NCBI GenBank assembly: GCA_040771825.1
Contig: JAXGZG010000002.1
Span: 62,001 to 126,000 of the forward strand
Source of the DNA: JAXGZG01 sp040771825
Lineage (GTDB): Bacteria > Bacillota > Sulfobacillia > Fermentithermobacillales > Fermentithermobacillaceae
Direction of reading: 5' to 3'
DNA: 64,000 nt
Shown here: positions 16,444-25,900 of the stretch, one piece after another
How positions within the stretch are numbered: position 1 is the stretch's first letter
Layout: every line of letters starts with the position of its first letter
Made by a program: the position numbers and the translations under genes
Notes under the pieces: generated by a model
What the model saw: only the letters and a program-made list of their open reading frames with translations
The model's database searches: none
Told to the model about the DNA's origin: nothing

Positions 16444-17556
16444 ATGAGACTAAAGTGCTCGTCTTGTTCCAAGGAATACAGTCTAGAGTTGCCACGCTGG
16501 CGGTGTGATTGTGGAGCCTACTTGCGCCTAGAGGGTGCTAAGGCCCCTAAAGTGCATGATCTGGAAGGCCGCGAACAGAGCCTTTGGAGGTATGCAGAGG
16601 CGATCCCAGACGCACAAGAACGGGTTTCTTTGGGAGAGTCCATCACTCCCATGTTTTTGACCGAGCTACATGATCACGACTGTTACCTCAAACTTGACTA
16701 CCTTCTGCCTACTGGGTCCAAGAAGGACAGGGGCATGGCGGTCATGATCACCAGACTCAAAGCATGGAACATTGAATCGGTGGTGGAGGATTCATCTGGC
16801 AACGCCGGAGCCAGTCTGGCGGCCTACTGCGGGAAAGCCGGAATAGCCCGAGACGTCTATGTGCCCGCCTACACGTCTAGCGGAAAGACGGCGCAGATCG
16901 CTGTCTACGGCGCGAATCTTATCAAGGTAGACGGTACACGAGAAGATACCACCAGGGCGGCCATGGAGGCAGGCAGTCGGTCCTTTTATGCAAGCCACAA
17001 CTGGAGCCCCTTCTTCGAGCACGGCATCAAGACTTACGTGTACGAAATTTGGGAACAGATGGGCTTCAAACTCCCAGACGTGTTGATTGCCCCCTGCGGA
17101 AACGGCAGTCTAATCACTTCGGCATATGAGGCCATCAAAGAGATTACAGCCGCGTATCCCGGAACCAAGGTCCCCCGCCTAGTGGCTGTCCAGTCAGATG
17201 CCTGTGCACCCTTGGCAACCGCGTGGGCCCAAGAGAAAGAGGACGCTGTGTCCATCGAAAAACGCGAGACAGCCGCCGAAGGGATAGCGAGCGCCTTTCC
17301 GATAAAAGCAAGGGAAGTGCTGTACGCGGTCAAAAACACACGCGGTACATTCATCACGGTAACCGACGACGAGTTGTGGCGAGGACTCCAAACGCTGGCC
17401 CATCAAGGTGTATTCGTTGAACCAACTTCAGCCACTGCCCCTGCCGCTTTCAAGAAACTGGTGGAAAACGGCTGGATCAAACCTGAAGATAAGGTTGTCA
17501 TTGAGCTAACTGGGAGTGGTCTGAAAGCTGCCGACAAGATCTCAAAGATGATCTAG
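16444..17556 (+). CDS. threonine synthase-like PLP enzyme with N-terminal zinc ribbon
   Basis: Fold-type II PLP enzyme of 370 residues. An N-terminal zinc ribbon (CSSC...CDC, residues ~5-26) is followed by the catalytic domain with LPTGSKKDRGMA (the second Lys before Asp-Arg aligns with the PLP lysine), EDSSGNAGASLAAYC and the phosphate-binding CGNGSLI. The final ELTGSGLKAADKI is also family-typical. The expected reaction is O-phosphohomoserine to threonine, but related proteins act on other substrates (cysteate, tryptophan-synthase-like), so thrC is probable rather than certain. ATG at 16444 has GGAGG eight bases upstream. Confidence 0.8.
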   Translation: MRLKCSSCSKEYSLELPRWRCDCGAYLRLEGAKAPKVHDLEGREQSLWRYAEAIPDAQERVSLGESITPMFLTELHDHDCYLKLDYLLPTGSKKDRGMAVMITRLKAWNIESVVEDSSGNAGASLAAYCGKAGIARDVYVPAYTSSGKTAQIAVYGANLIKVDGTREDTTRAAMEAGSRSFYASHNWSPFFEHGIKTYVYEIWEQMGFKLPDVLIAPCGNGSLITSAYEAIKEITAAYPGTKVPRLVAVQSDACAPLATAWAQEKEDAVSIEKRETAAEGIASAFPIKAREVLYAVKNTRGTFITVTDDELWRGLQTLAHQGVFVEPTSATAPAAFKKLVENGWIKPEDKVVIELTGSGLKAADKISKMI

Positions 17557-17600
17557 GCCCGGAGCTAGCCCTGTGGCCTACGACCTAGACGATCGCTGCA

Positions 17601-17636
17601 GCGACAGTGGGATGCGACTCTTGCGCCCACTGTCGC
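17601..17636 (+). terminator. hairpin after threonine synthase-like gene
   Basis: Perfect 11-bp stem GCGACAGTGGG / CCCACTGTCGC with a 14-base loop, followed by TATCTATT. No long U-run, so it is a probable but weak intrinsic terminator, 45 bases after the stop. Confidence 0.6.
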
Positions 17637-17723
17637 TATCTATTAGATGCAGACCTCCGCCAAAAGGGATTCGGGTGAAGCGCGTCGTAACCTTGGGTGG
17701 ATCTTAGAAGGAGGTGTGGCTAG

Positions 17724-19610
17724 GTGACTCAGGATCTGACAATCTCACCCTTGAGGCCCGTGAATTTCACCCGCGTCCAACTTAGAGATTCGTTTTGGCT
17801 GCCCCGGACCGAGATCAACCGCAAGGTCACAATCCCGGCTATGTACAAGCACCTCAAAGAAACAGGCAGGCTCGACAGCATAAACCCGGACTACAGACCC
17901 GGCGACCCTTCATCTCACCATATCTTCTGGGACTCAGACATCGCCAAATGGATCGAGGCGGCCGCATACACCCTCTCCATCCATCCAGACCCCGACCTGG
18001 AGAATCTTATGGACCAGATCGTTGTGAAGTTTGGAGCCCTGCAGAGAGCAGACGGGTACCTTAATAGCTGGTTTGTCTCGGTGGAACCCGAGAAGCGATG
18101 GACCAACCTTAGAGATAAGCACGAATTGTACTGTTTCGGACACTTGACTGAAGCCGCAGTGGCGTATTTCCAGGCCACAGGCAAAAAGCAATTGCTTGAC
18201 ATCATGGTGAAATACGCAGATTACATAGACTCGGTCTTTGGCCCCCAAGAAGGCAAACTCCACGGATATCCGGGTCATGAAGAAGCCGAGCTGGCTCTGG
18301 TAAAGCTGTACCGCGTAACCGGCGAGAAGAGGTATCTTAGGCTGGCCAAATACTTCATAGACGCTCGTGGCACTACGCCTCATTACTACGATGCAGAAGC
18401 CCGAAGACGAGGCGAAGACCCGCCCCGCGCCAACCACGAGTACCATCAGGCCCACCTGCCTGTTAGAGAACAGACCCGTGTAGTCGGACACTCTGTTAGA
18501 GCGATGTATTTGTACAGCGGGATGGCAGACGTGGCCAAAGACACCGGCGATCGGACGCTTGCCGAAGCTTGCGAGAAGCTCTGGGAGGACCTTTGCCTAA
18601 GGCAGATGTACATAACCGGAGGTATCGGTCAGACAAGGAGTCACGAAGGCTTTACTTTCCACTACGATTTCCCTGAAGAGACCGCCTACTGCGAAACCTG
18701 TGCCTCCATAGGCCTTGTATTCTGGGCTCATCGTCTCTTACAAATGGAGAAGGATTCTCGATTTGCTGACGCAATGGAGCGAGCCCTATACAACGGGACT
18801 ATTAGCGGCTATTCTCTCAGCGGCGACCGTTTCTTCTACGAAAACCCTGTGGCCAGCCTTGGCGGTCACCATAGACAGGATTGGTTCAGATGTTCTTGCT
18901 GCCCTCCCAACATTTCCAGGATGATCGCCGGGATTGGCCAGTACGTCTACTCGGAAGGCGAGACCGAGGCTTGGGTCCACCTGTATATCCGGGGTTCGGG
19001 TGAACTTTGTGTAGGGCAAGACAACGTCCGCATAGAACAAGATACCCGTTACCCCTGGGATGGAACAATCCGCCTGACTGTGGGCGTCAGCAACCCGGCA
19101 CACTTCACTTTGGCCCTCCGCATTCCGGGATGGTGCCAAAAGGCAAGCCTCTCGATAAACGGCACCCCGGTTGAGCTTGACGGCATCATGGCCAGAGGAT
19201 ACGCCAAAATCCACAGGGAGTGGACCGGCAGGGACGAAGTGGCGCTGAGCCTCGACATGCCCGTAGAAAGAGTATCTTCCCACCCATCTGCCAGGCAGAT
19301 GAGCGGGAAGACCGCGCTGCAGCGAGGCCCCATAGTGTACTGCTTGGAAGAAGCCGATAACCCCGTAACCCCCCTAGCCAGAATCTCGCTGCCCTATGAG
19401 TCGGAGCTTTCGGTGGAGTACAAGCCAGACCTTCTGGGGGGAGTTGCGGTGCTCACGGGAATGGGTGAGGTCATTAACGACCAAGGCTGGGACGGTGTTC
19501 TCTATTCAAGCAAGAAGCCTGTGACCGAACCCTTCCCTATTAAGGCCGTACCCTATTGTGTTTGGGATAACCGCGAGCCAGGACAAATGCTAGTCTGGGT
19601 GCGAACCTAA
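17724..19610 (+). CDS. GH127 beta-L-arabinofuranosidase (DUF1680 family)
   Basis: A 628-residue glycoside hydrolase of family GH127, which removes terminal beta-L-arabinofuranose (HypBA1 type). The catalytic and zinc residues are recognisable: ETAYCETCASIG (general acid Glu and a zinc Cys), and RCSCCPPNI with the nucleophile and second zinc cysteines. An (alpha/alpha)6 barrel occupies ~20-430 and beta-sandwich domains follow. There is no signal peptide, so it acts on imported arabino-oligosaccharides. Start is GTG at 17724 behind AAGGAGGTG. No sugar transporter or arabinose pathway gene is adjacent. Other DUF1680 members have different specificity, so the substrate is provisional. Confidence 0.85.
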   Translation: MTQDLTISPLRPVNFTRVQLRDSFWLPRTEINRKVTIPAMYKHLKETGRLDSINPDYRPGDPSSHHIFWDSDIAKWIEAAAYTLSIHPDPDLENLMDQIVVKFGALQRADGYLNSWFVSVEPEKRWTNLRDKHELYCFGHLTEAAVAYFQATGKKQLLDIMVKYADYIDSVFGPQEGKLHGYPGHEEAELALVKLYRVTGEKRYLRLAKYFIDARGTTPHYYDAEARRRGEDPPRANHEYHQAHLPVREQTRVVGHSVRAMYLYSGMADVAKDTGDRTLAEACEKLWEDLCLRQMYITGGIGQTRSHEGFTFHYDFPEETAYCETCASIGLVFWAHRLLQMEKDSRFADAMERALYNGTISGYSLSGDRFFYENPVASLGGHHRQDWFRCSCCPPNISRMIAGIGQYVYSEGETEAWVHLYIRGSGELCVGQDNVRIEQDTRYPWDGTIRLTVGVSNPAHFTLALRIPGWCQKASLSINGTPVELDGIMARGYAKIHREWTGRDEVALSLDMPVERVSSHPSARQMSGKTALQRGPIVYCLEEADNPVTPLARISLPYESELSVEYKPDLLGGVAVLTGMGEVINDQGWDGVLYSSKKPVTEPFPIKAVPYCVWDNREPGQMLVWVRT

Positions 19611-19656
19611 AATCGGGAAGGATAGGGATTAGATCGAGCCCTTAGGAGGTGCCCCT

Positions 19657-20586
19657 ATGCAGATATTCAGCGGCCGCTCTACTTTAGATCTGACACAGCG
19701 GATCTGCTCTCACCTGGGCGTGGAGCTCGGCCAGGCTGAGATCTTCAAATTCTCCAACGACAACACCTTCGTGAGGATTCAGGAGAACGTCAGAGAAGCG
19801 GACGCGGTGGTTGTCCAAACTTCGGTACCTCCCGTTGACGAGGCTTTCATGGAGCTCCTCATAATTATAGACGCCCTCAGAAGAGCCTCGGTGAGAAGGA
19901 TCACAGCGGTCCTTCCTTACTTCCCTTACGTCAGGTCTGACAAGAAGGACCAGCCCAGGGTCCCAATAACCGCACGGCTCGTGGCTGACATGATTGTAAC
20001 CGCCGGAGTCAACCGGGTGGTTACCGTGGACCTTACTGCCGACCAGATCCAGGGGTTCTTCAGCGTGCCCTGTGACCATCTAACCGCCCAACCTGTTCTC
20101 GCCCGGTACTTCAAGGAGAAACGCTTGGAGAACCCGGTGGTGGTGGCGCCAGATCCGGGAGCCGTAAAAAGGGCTCAGCGGTTCGCCCAGCGACTTGGTG
20201 GAACTGTGGCCTTCATAGACAAGCGCAGAACCACAACGGGGGAAGAGGTCACTGCCACATCGGTGGTAGGTGATGTCGAAGGTAGGCAGGCAGTCTTGTT
20301 TGACGAGGAAGTGGACCGCGGGTCATCCATGCTTCAGGGGGCCCAGTTGTTGTTCAAGAACGGGGCAAAAGAGGTCTATGGCGCTTGCACCCATGCGGTG
20401 CTATCTGGTCCGGCCATTGAGCGCTTGTCTGGCGCTCCCATGAAGGAACTTGTGGTCACAGACACAGTCCCTGTACCGCCCGAGAAAAGGTGGCCCGGGT
20501 TGGTGGTGCTTTCCATTGCGCCATTATTGGCGGAAAGTCTGAGGCGAATCCACACGGGCCAGTCTCTGAGCGTGTTGTTTGAGTGA
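19657..20586 (+). CDS. prs: ribose-phosphate pyrophosphokinase (divergent paralogue)
   Basis: PRPP synthetase family, 309 residues, making 5-phosphoribosyl 1-diphosphate from ribose 5-phosphate and ATP. It keeps the N-terminal FSGRSTLDL, SVRRITAVLPYFPYVRSDKKDQPR with the ATP-binding region, and ITARLVADMI. Two key loops deviate: PDPGAVKRAQ instead of the usual PD-GGV-RAR, and FDEEVDRGSSM where a DDxIDTGGT-type PRPP loop is expected. It is not in the usual glmU-prs context. It may therefore be a second, functionally shifted copy. ATG at 19657, AGGAGGTG upstream, terminator downstream. Confidence 0.8.
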   Translation: MQIFSGRSTLDLTQRICSHLGVELGQAEIFKFSNDNTFVRIQENVREADAVVVQTSVPPVDEAFMELLIIIDALRRASVRRITAVLPYFPYVRSDKKDQPRVPITARLVADMIVTAGVNRVVTVDLTADQIQGFFSVPCDHLTAQPVLARYFKEKRLENPVVVAPDPGAVKRAQRFAQRLGGTVAFIDKRRTTTGEEVTATSVVGDVEGRQAVLFDEEVDRGSSMLQGAQLLFKNGAKEVYGACTHAVLSGPAIERLSGAPMKELVVTDTVPVPPEKRWPGLVVLSIAPLLAESLRRIHTGQSLSVLFE

Positions 20587-20597
20587 TGCCAAGAGAC

Positions 20598-20630
20598 AAC
20601 GGAAGCCCCGGCGATGTCGGGGCTTCCGTT
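20598..20630. terminator. bidirectional hairpin between convergent genes
   Basis: Perfect 13-bp stem AACGGAAGCCCCG / CGGGGCTTCCGTT with a 7-base loop, between the prs-like gene (plus) and the GerMN lipoprotein gene (minus). Both flanks are short T/A-rich, so it can terminate both. Confidence 0.8.
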
Positions 20631-20650
20631 TGATGCGTATGTTGTGCTAG

Positions 20651-21199
20651 TCACTTGGACTCTGGGGCAAATGGCTCCGACCAGTCGTAGTGCCCAGCCA
20701 AGCTGTCAATAACCTCTCCTTCAATGAGCACCTGAACTCTGTCAATGCCCTCTATGCCTGTGAGCGTCTTTACCAGAGAGTTGATGGTCAGTCCTTCACC
20801 GGCTGAGCCACCCCAGTGTTTGGTTTGGAACTCCTGGCTAAAATCCACTGTGGCAACCCCATCCCTAACCGCTATGGACAGCAACTGAGCCTCGGGCGGC
20901 AAGGTCTTTCTCAGTTTCTCGTCGGAAGGACCTTTGAGGAGTTCGAGTACCGCTATTCTCTCAATGGGCATTTCCGGCTCGTCTTCAGTCACCTCTACCG
21001 TGCGTTTCTCAGGAAGCACTTCCATGGCCTGGTCATCGCTAAAGTACAAGGTTACCTCAACGTTTCTGCCCTCAACTATCCTGCCCTCATCTTTCCCGGG
21101 CGCTCCCTGAACTTTGGGAGTGCACCCCGCCAACCACAGCATTCCAACCAATCCCATTAAAGCAAACCCCAGAAGAACTAACCTGCTTTTCTTTCCCAT
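20651..21199 (-). CDS. GerMN-domain lipoprotein
   Basis: About 182 residues. N-terminal lipoprotein signal ending LWLAGC, so it is exported and lipid-anchored. The GerMN domain (~45-165) is seen in VTLYFSDDQAMEVLPE, IAVLELLKGP, LPPEAQLLSIAVRDGVATVDFSQEF and INSLVKTLT. GerMN domains occur in the spore protein GerM and in LpqB, and probably bind cell-wall or other ligands. ATG at 21199 or GTG at 21202 would both suit the GGAGG site. Convergent with the prs-like gene. Confidence 0.85.
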   Translation of the reverse strand: MGKKSRLVLLGFALMGLVGMLWLAGCTPKVQGAPGKDEGRIVEGRNVEVTLYFSDDQAMEVLPEKRTVEVTEDEPEMPIERIAVLELLKGPSDEKLRKTLPPEAQLLSIAVRDGVATVDFSQEFQTKHWGGSAGEGLTINSLVKTLTGIEGIDRVQVLIEGEVIDSLAGHYDWSEPFAPESK

Positions 21200-21392
21200 C
21201 ACCCAAACCTCCCGTATTGGTGTTTCTTGCTTTCGCGTCCATCGCCTGTTGCCTTAGCCCGACATCATTATGTCAGCGCAGTTTTTCATCACGGTCTCGG
21301 AGTGTAACAGATGTGTATCATTTTCCAGAGGGAACCTCACTGCCTCAGCGAAAGTCTCAATGGACAAAGACACGCTCCTGGGAGGTATAACG

Positions 21393-21845
21393 TTGAAGCG
21401 AAAAGGCACCATTTCATTACTGCTCGTGATCTGCCTGAGTCTAGTGCTATCGGCATGTGCCCGGGAAACGAAGAAAGAGCCCATATCGTTGGAGCCGTCT
21501 ATTGAAGGTTCCCTAGAGCCGGTCCACCCTGACGAAACCGTCAGCGAAACATACGGCACCAGGTTCTCACTGGAAAACGCCCTTGCCAGAGCGAACCAAA
21601 CGAAGGAGTTGGGGAGGGGTCTCACAGGCGAATCTGCAATGGCTCTCACCAACGCCGTTGGCGCTATCCAGGGCACCCTCATGAAACAGGACTATCAGGT
21701 GAAGAAGCTCGAGTTCGAATTGGCCAAATGGCAGCTTCGAGAAGGGCAGATAACCCAAGAGGCCTACAACCAGACGAAATCCGCTTACGAGAAAGCCGTG
21801 GCCGATCTTACTGCCTTCTGGGACAAGTTCGGCATAAGCGACTAG
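21393..21845 (+). CDS. small lipoprotein with helical C-terminal half
   Basis: 150 residues from the TTG at 21393, which has GGAGG eight bases upstream; the longer frame from 21270 is not supported by an SD. Signal peptide ISLLLVICLSLVLSAC gives a lipobox. After an acidic linker, residues ~60-150 are predicted helical (YQVKKLEFELAKWQLREGQIT, YNQTKSAYEKAVADL), suggesting a coiled coil. No family is recognised. It precedes, on the same strand, the ABC exporter-M16 pair but is separated from it by two hairpins. Confidence 0.7.
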   Translation: MKRKGTISLLLVICLSLVLSACARETKKEPISLEPSIEGSLEPVHPDETVSETYGTRFSLENALARANQTKELGRGLTGESAMALTNAVGAIQGTLMKQDYQVKKLEFELAKWQLREGQITQEAYNQTKSAYEKAVADLTAFWDKFGISD

Positions 21846-21871
21846 CCGGAAGTCATGGCGAGCCACAACCT

Positions 21872-21899
21872 GCCCAAGCCGCACTCCGGCGGCTTGGGC
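21872..21899 (+). terminator. hairpin after lipoprotein gene
   Basis: Perfect 11-bp stem GCCCAAGCCGC / GCGGCTTGGGC with a 6-base loop, 27 bases after the lipoprotein stop, then CCTTATCC. A probable terminator separating this gene from the ABC operon. Confidence 0.65.
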
Positions 21900-21949
21900 C
21901 CTTATCCGTGCCAGACCCGTGGAGTCGGCTTGAGGCAATCTGCAAGACG

Positions 21950-21987
21950 TTCCCCAGTGGGGAGGGTTCTGACGCCCCACTGGGGAA
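21950..21987 (+). promoter_or_regulatory. 13-bp inverted repeat in ABC-M16 operon leader
   Basis: Perfect stem TTCCCCAGTGGGG / CCCCACTGGGGAA with a 12-base loop, about 60 bases before the ABC ATPase start. No U-tract follows, so an operator or an mRNA leader structure is more likely than a terminator. Each arm contains the palindrome CCCCAGTGGGG in part. Confidence 0.5.
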
Positions 21988-22047
21988 TGTGCAGCCCAGG
22001 AGAAAACCAACCTACGAGAGAACCAACCGTATGGGGAGGCGTTGCCC

Positions 22048-22926
22048 ATGGCCCTGATTCCAGCCGAGGATCCTGCCGGCGTACCTGGAATCGCCTTGCT
22101 TTTGCGGGCCTCTGGATTGTGCAAAAGGTACGGAAGCTTCCCGGCGGTACAAGATTTAGACCTTAACCTGCGCCGAGGGGAGATCTACGGGTTGCTCGGA
22201 CCTAACGGTTCCGGCAAATCCACCACCATTCGAATGCTCACGGGCATTCTTGCGCCAACCTCGGGAAGCATCAACATCGCAGGACACGACCTAACCAAAG
22301 AGCCGGAGAAGGCTAAAGCCGCCATAGGGTACGTTCCCGATGAACCTCTTCTCTACGAGAAGCTTTCAGCCGTAGAGTTTCTGGAGTTCATAGCCGAGCT
22401 CTATGATGTGCCCAGAAGTGTAAGGAGCCCCCGCATTCAATCGCTCCTCAATACGCTGGACCTTTCCCATAAATCCGCCGACCTGATTCAGTCGTATTCT
22501 AGGGGAATGAAGCAGAAAATCTCCATTGCCGCCGCCCTTCTTCCTGAGCCTCAAATCCTTATTATGGATGAACCCGTGACGGGTCTTGACCCTATCTCCG
22601 CCCGCATACTGAAAGGCATTCTCAGAAGAATGGCCAGAAACGGAAAAGCAGTCATCATGTCAACGCACCTTTTGGAAATCGCCGAGCACCTCTGCGATCG
22701 CATCGGGATACTGGCAGAGGGCACCCTAATGGCAGAAGGAACTATGGAGGAACTGAGTTCGATGTCCCGTCAGGCAGACTTCTCGGGAGCCTCTCACGAA
22801 AATGCCACACTAGAGGATATCTTCATCCAGCTAGCCGCAGGTGAGGAGCATAAGGAACTTATCCAATCCCTAGAAGATGAGTCTCCCCAGGGAGACGCTG
22901 CCACCCCAGCGAGAGAGTTCGACTAG
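22048..22926 (+). CDS. ABC transporter ATP-binding protein
   Basis: An exporter-type ATPase of ~292 residues: Walker A GLLGPNGSGKSTT, signature SYSRGMKQKIS, Walker B ILIMDEPVTGLDP, and the switch His in MSTHLLEIAE. It should energise the membrane protein encoded 16 bases downstream. A short in-frame TTG lies at 22042, but the ATG at 22048 is eight bases past GGGGAGG. The C-terminal ~50 residues after the ATPase core are acidic and probably flexible. Confidence 0.93.
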   Translation: MALIPAEDPAGVPGIALLLRASGLCKRYGSFPAVQDLDLNLRRGEIYGLLGPNGSGKSTTIRMLTGILAPTSGSINIAGHDLTKEPEKAKAAIGYVPDEPLLYEKLSAVEFLEFIAELYDVPRSVRSPRIQSLLNTLDLSHKSADLIQSYSRGMKQKISIAAALLPEPQILIMDEPVTGLDPISARILKGILRRMARNGKAVIMSTHLLEIAEHLCDRIGILAEGTLMAEGTMEELSSMSRQADFSGASHENATLEDIFIQLAAGEEHKELIQSLEDESPQGDAATPAREFD

Positions 22927-22941
22927 AAAGGTGCGTCCAAG

Positions 22942-25900
22942 ATGAAAAAGGCGCTCCGCATAGTTTTCTTGTCCCTGAAAACGCGCATCCGGTCAATGAG
23001 TCCCTGGACTTGGATCATCGGGGCTCTGGGGTGCATTGGGATCCCGGTCCTAGTGTTCCACGTAGTCAAAACCATATCTTATGCATCCCCCACCCCACAA
23101 TACCTTCTGCCCGTAGTCACAGGCGTTCTGAACTATCTCCTTCTAATCCAGGTAGGCACTACTCTTGGTACGGCCTTCTACTATCTTTACCTCTCCCGAG
23201 ATCTCCCTCTTCTTATGGCATCGCCTTTGCCTCCGAGAGCAGTCATCTTGGCCAAGATGCTGGAGGTAGCGGGAGCGGGAATAGGCGCTTACCTCATAGT
23301 GGGGATCCCCATGATAGTTGCCTTAGGCTGTGCCTGGTTTGCGCCGCCTTGGTACTATGCCCTTTCCATCCTGGCTGGGCTGCCTTTCGCCATACTGCCG
23401 GCAGTTGTGGCCGTCCTCATGAACCTAATAGTGTGCAGGCTTATCCCACCCTACAAGTCAACTGAAGTCGCAGCGGCTTTGGGCACTCTGGCAAGCGGAC
23501 TTTCTTACCTCCTGATCCGAGTAACCACTCACGCGTTGAGTCAGGGAGATTACACTGCGACGCTAACCGGAGCATTCACCAAGTTCAGCGCAAGTTGGTC
23601 GCCTGCGGCGCTTCTTGCAGCCGCAATCGTTGAGGGGCTATGGGAACGGCCTTTTCCCCTTGTTGCAGTCGGCGGAGGAATCTCCCTGGCGTCCATTGCG
23701 GTTTTCGGTGCCGCAGCTCGCGCCACAGAACGCGCTTATCTTTCAGGCTGGGCGTCAACGGGAACTGTTCGGCATAAGAGCCGCTTGGCGGGTAACGCAC
23801 GGGCAGCCGATAGCAGAAGGCTTGAAAAAGCCCCCAGAGACCTGCCTTTCTCGGTGGAAATCCGCTCTCTGGCTGTAGAATCTAAGCTTGTGCTGCGAGA
23901 TCTTCAGAGCCACTCCCAAATGCTCTACGTGCTCTTGATGATGATAGGCTTGGTCGTCTTTCCGAGCCGCGGTTCTGGGGCGGAATTGTCCTGGGCAGCC
24001 TCCTGGAGCCCGTTTTTGTTCCTTGCCATGGCTGGCTCCTATTCTTCGTGGTCTTTAAGAAACGCATCTCTCACAGCCCGCCTTTTGAGACAGACGCCCT
24101 GCAACCCGGCTAGAGTGATGCGAGGTAAGGCAATGTTTTATGGAATAGTCCAGGCTCTATGTGTGCTAGTCTTTGCCGCAACTCTGGCAGTCTTGAGAAG
24201 ACTAGAGATGAGTCATGTGGGGACCATGGCTTTTGTCTTGGCCACCCTATGCTTTAGCACCGCGGCCACTTCCGTGTGCGTGGCCGCCTTTGACCCGGGG
24301 GTATCTCAGCCCACAGGTCCGCCTCGGTTGGGGTTTGCCGGAGGTTTTCTGTTATTCCTCTCCAATGTGATTTTGAGCGTCACAGGCTCCATTGCTTACA
24401 TGTGGGTTGTCAACTGCCCTGCCCATATGAAGGCCGAAGCGTGGTTTGCGCTGTTTGTTTTCGCCGGTATCCAGGCCGGAGTGTTCTTTGGCGCTACCAA
24501 CATGGCCGGGAATCGGATTCGGGGAATCGGGCCACCCACGGGGAGCGCGGCAGTTTTCGTCTTGATCTTGGGTGCGGGCCTGATTATGGGCCTTGTACCG
24601 GCGTCCAGGGTCTATGGGTCGCCCGGTCCCGCGCCCATTCCCAGCGTTTCGGACTGTTCATTCCACAGCGTCAATGGAGTAAGCGTCTATTTCAGAAAAT
24701 CTTCAGATGCAAGTCTCTCCCAGGTGGCCGGGCTGATGCTTGCAGGGATTGGCGACGAGAGGGAAGATGAAGCCCATTGCGCTCACATGGCTGAACACAT
24801 GGCGATAATGTACCCCACCAGGTCCAGGGAGTCCCTATGGTCCATAGCGGCCAAGGACTGGTCCATAGGTTCGATTCCGCCCATCAACGGGTACACAGGT
24901 TTGGATTTCACTACGTTTATCATGGCAGTTCCGAGCGATGACCTGAGTCGTGCTTTGGCGACGCTGGTTGACGGCCTCTTTCGTAGCACGCTTACTTCGG
25001 ACGCCTATTACCGGACAGAGATCAAGAGAGCCCGCCGAGAGTTGGACTTCATGACAACCAACGAGACCTCCGCCATGCTCAACAAGATGCGGATCACGGG
25101 GCTTGCCGGTACACCTTATGCGACAGAGATGTTTGAGAGCCCCCTGGCTGCGGTCCCCGCCGAGAAAGTCCGGGGATTCATGGACCGCGAATACAGTCCG
25201 AGGCGACTCAGTCTGGTAATCGTGACCGACCGGGATGAAGCGGAGATCGTAGGGATTCTTGAAGAGTCCCTTGAGGGGTTGGATCGAGGGGCACCCCAGG
25301 CAGACCGCCGAGACGTGAAGCCGGCGCCCCCCAGCACCGCTACCCTCGAGATCCCTTCTCTGGACAAACCTCGGGTGGGCATTGTCCTTTCCATAGGTGG
25401 AGTCCCGCGTGAGGACTTTGAGACTGTGGCGAGACTAGTCAACATAGTAACCAGAAGGCTCACAGGTTCCGCGGCAGGTCTTCGGTTCGAATCGGCCCAG
25501 CATAGCCTGGACTACTGCCAATGCGGGGTTTTGGCAACTTACGGCTATTCCTCATACCGCCAATCAGATGACGGAACCATTGATGCCCAGGGAGACAACA
25601 TAGCTGACGAACTCCGTGACATAATAGCCGCTTTGGCCGAAGATGGGCCTTACCTAGGTGATTTGGAGCCGTTTAGGTTGCCTGGCGCGAGGCTTCCGTC
25701 GATTCCCATGGGACCGCTGCCGTATGACAGGGCCGGTGCTGTGCTAGTTAACCTTGTCCAAGAGACTCTAGGATACCCGGTCACCCAAATTGAAGAAGTC
25801 CAGGATAAGCCGGACCCCGGGCACCAAGGCGAACCCGAGGACTCCGGGGAGTCCTCCACTGATACCCCCGATACCGAAACCATTCTGGCTAGGCTCAAAA

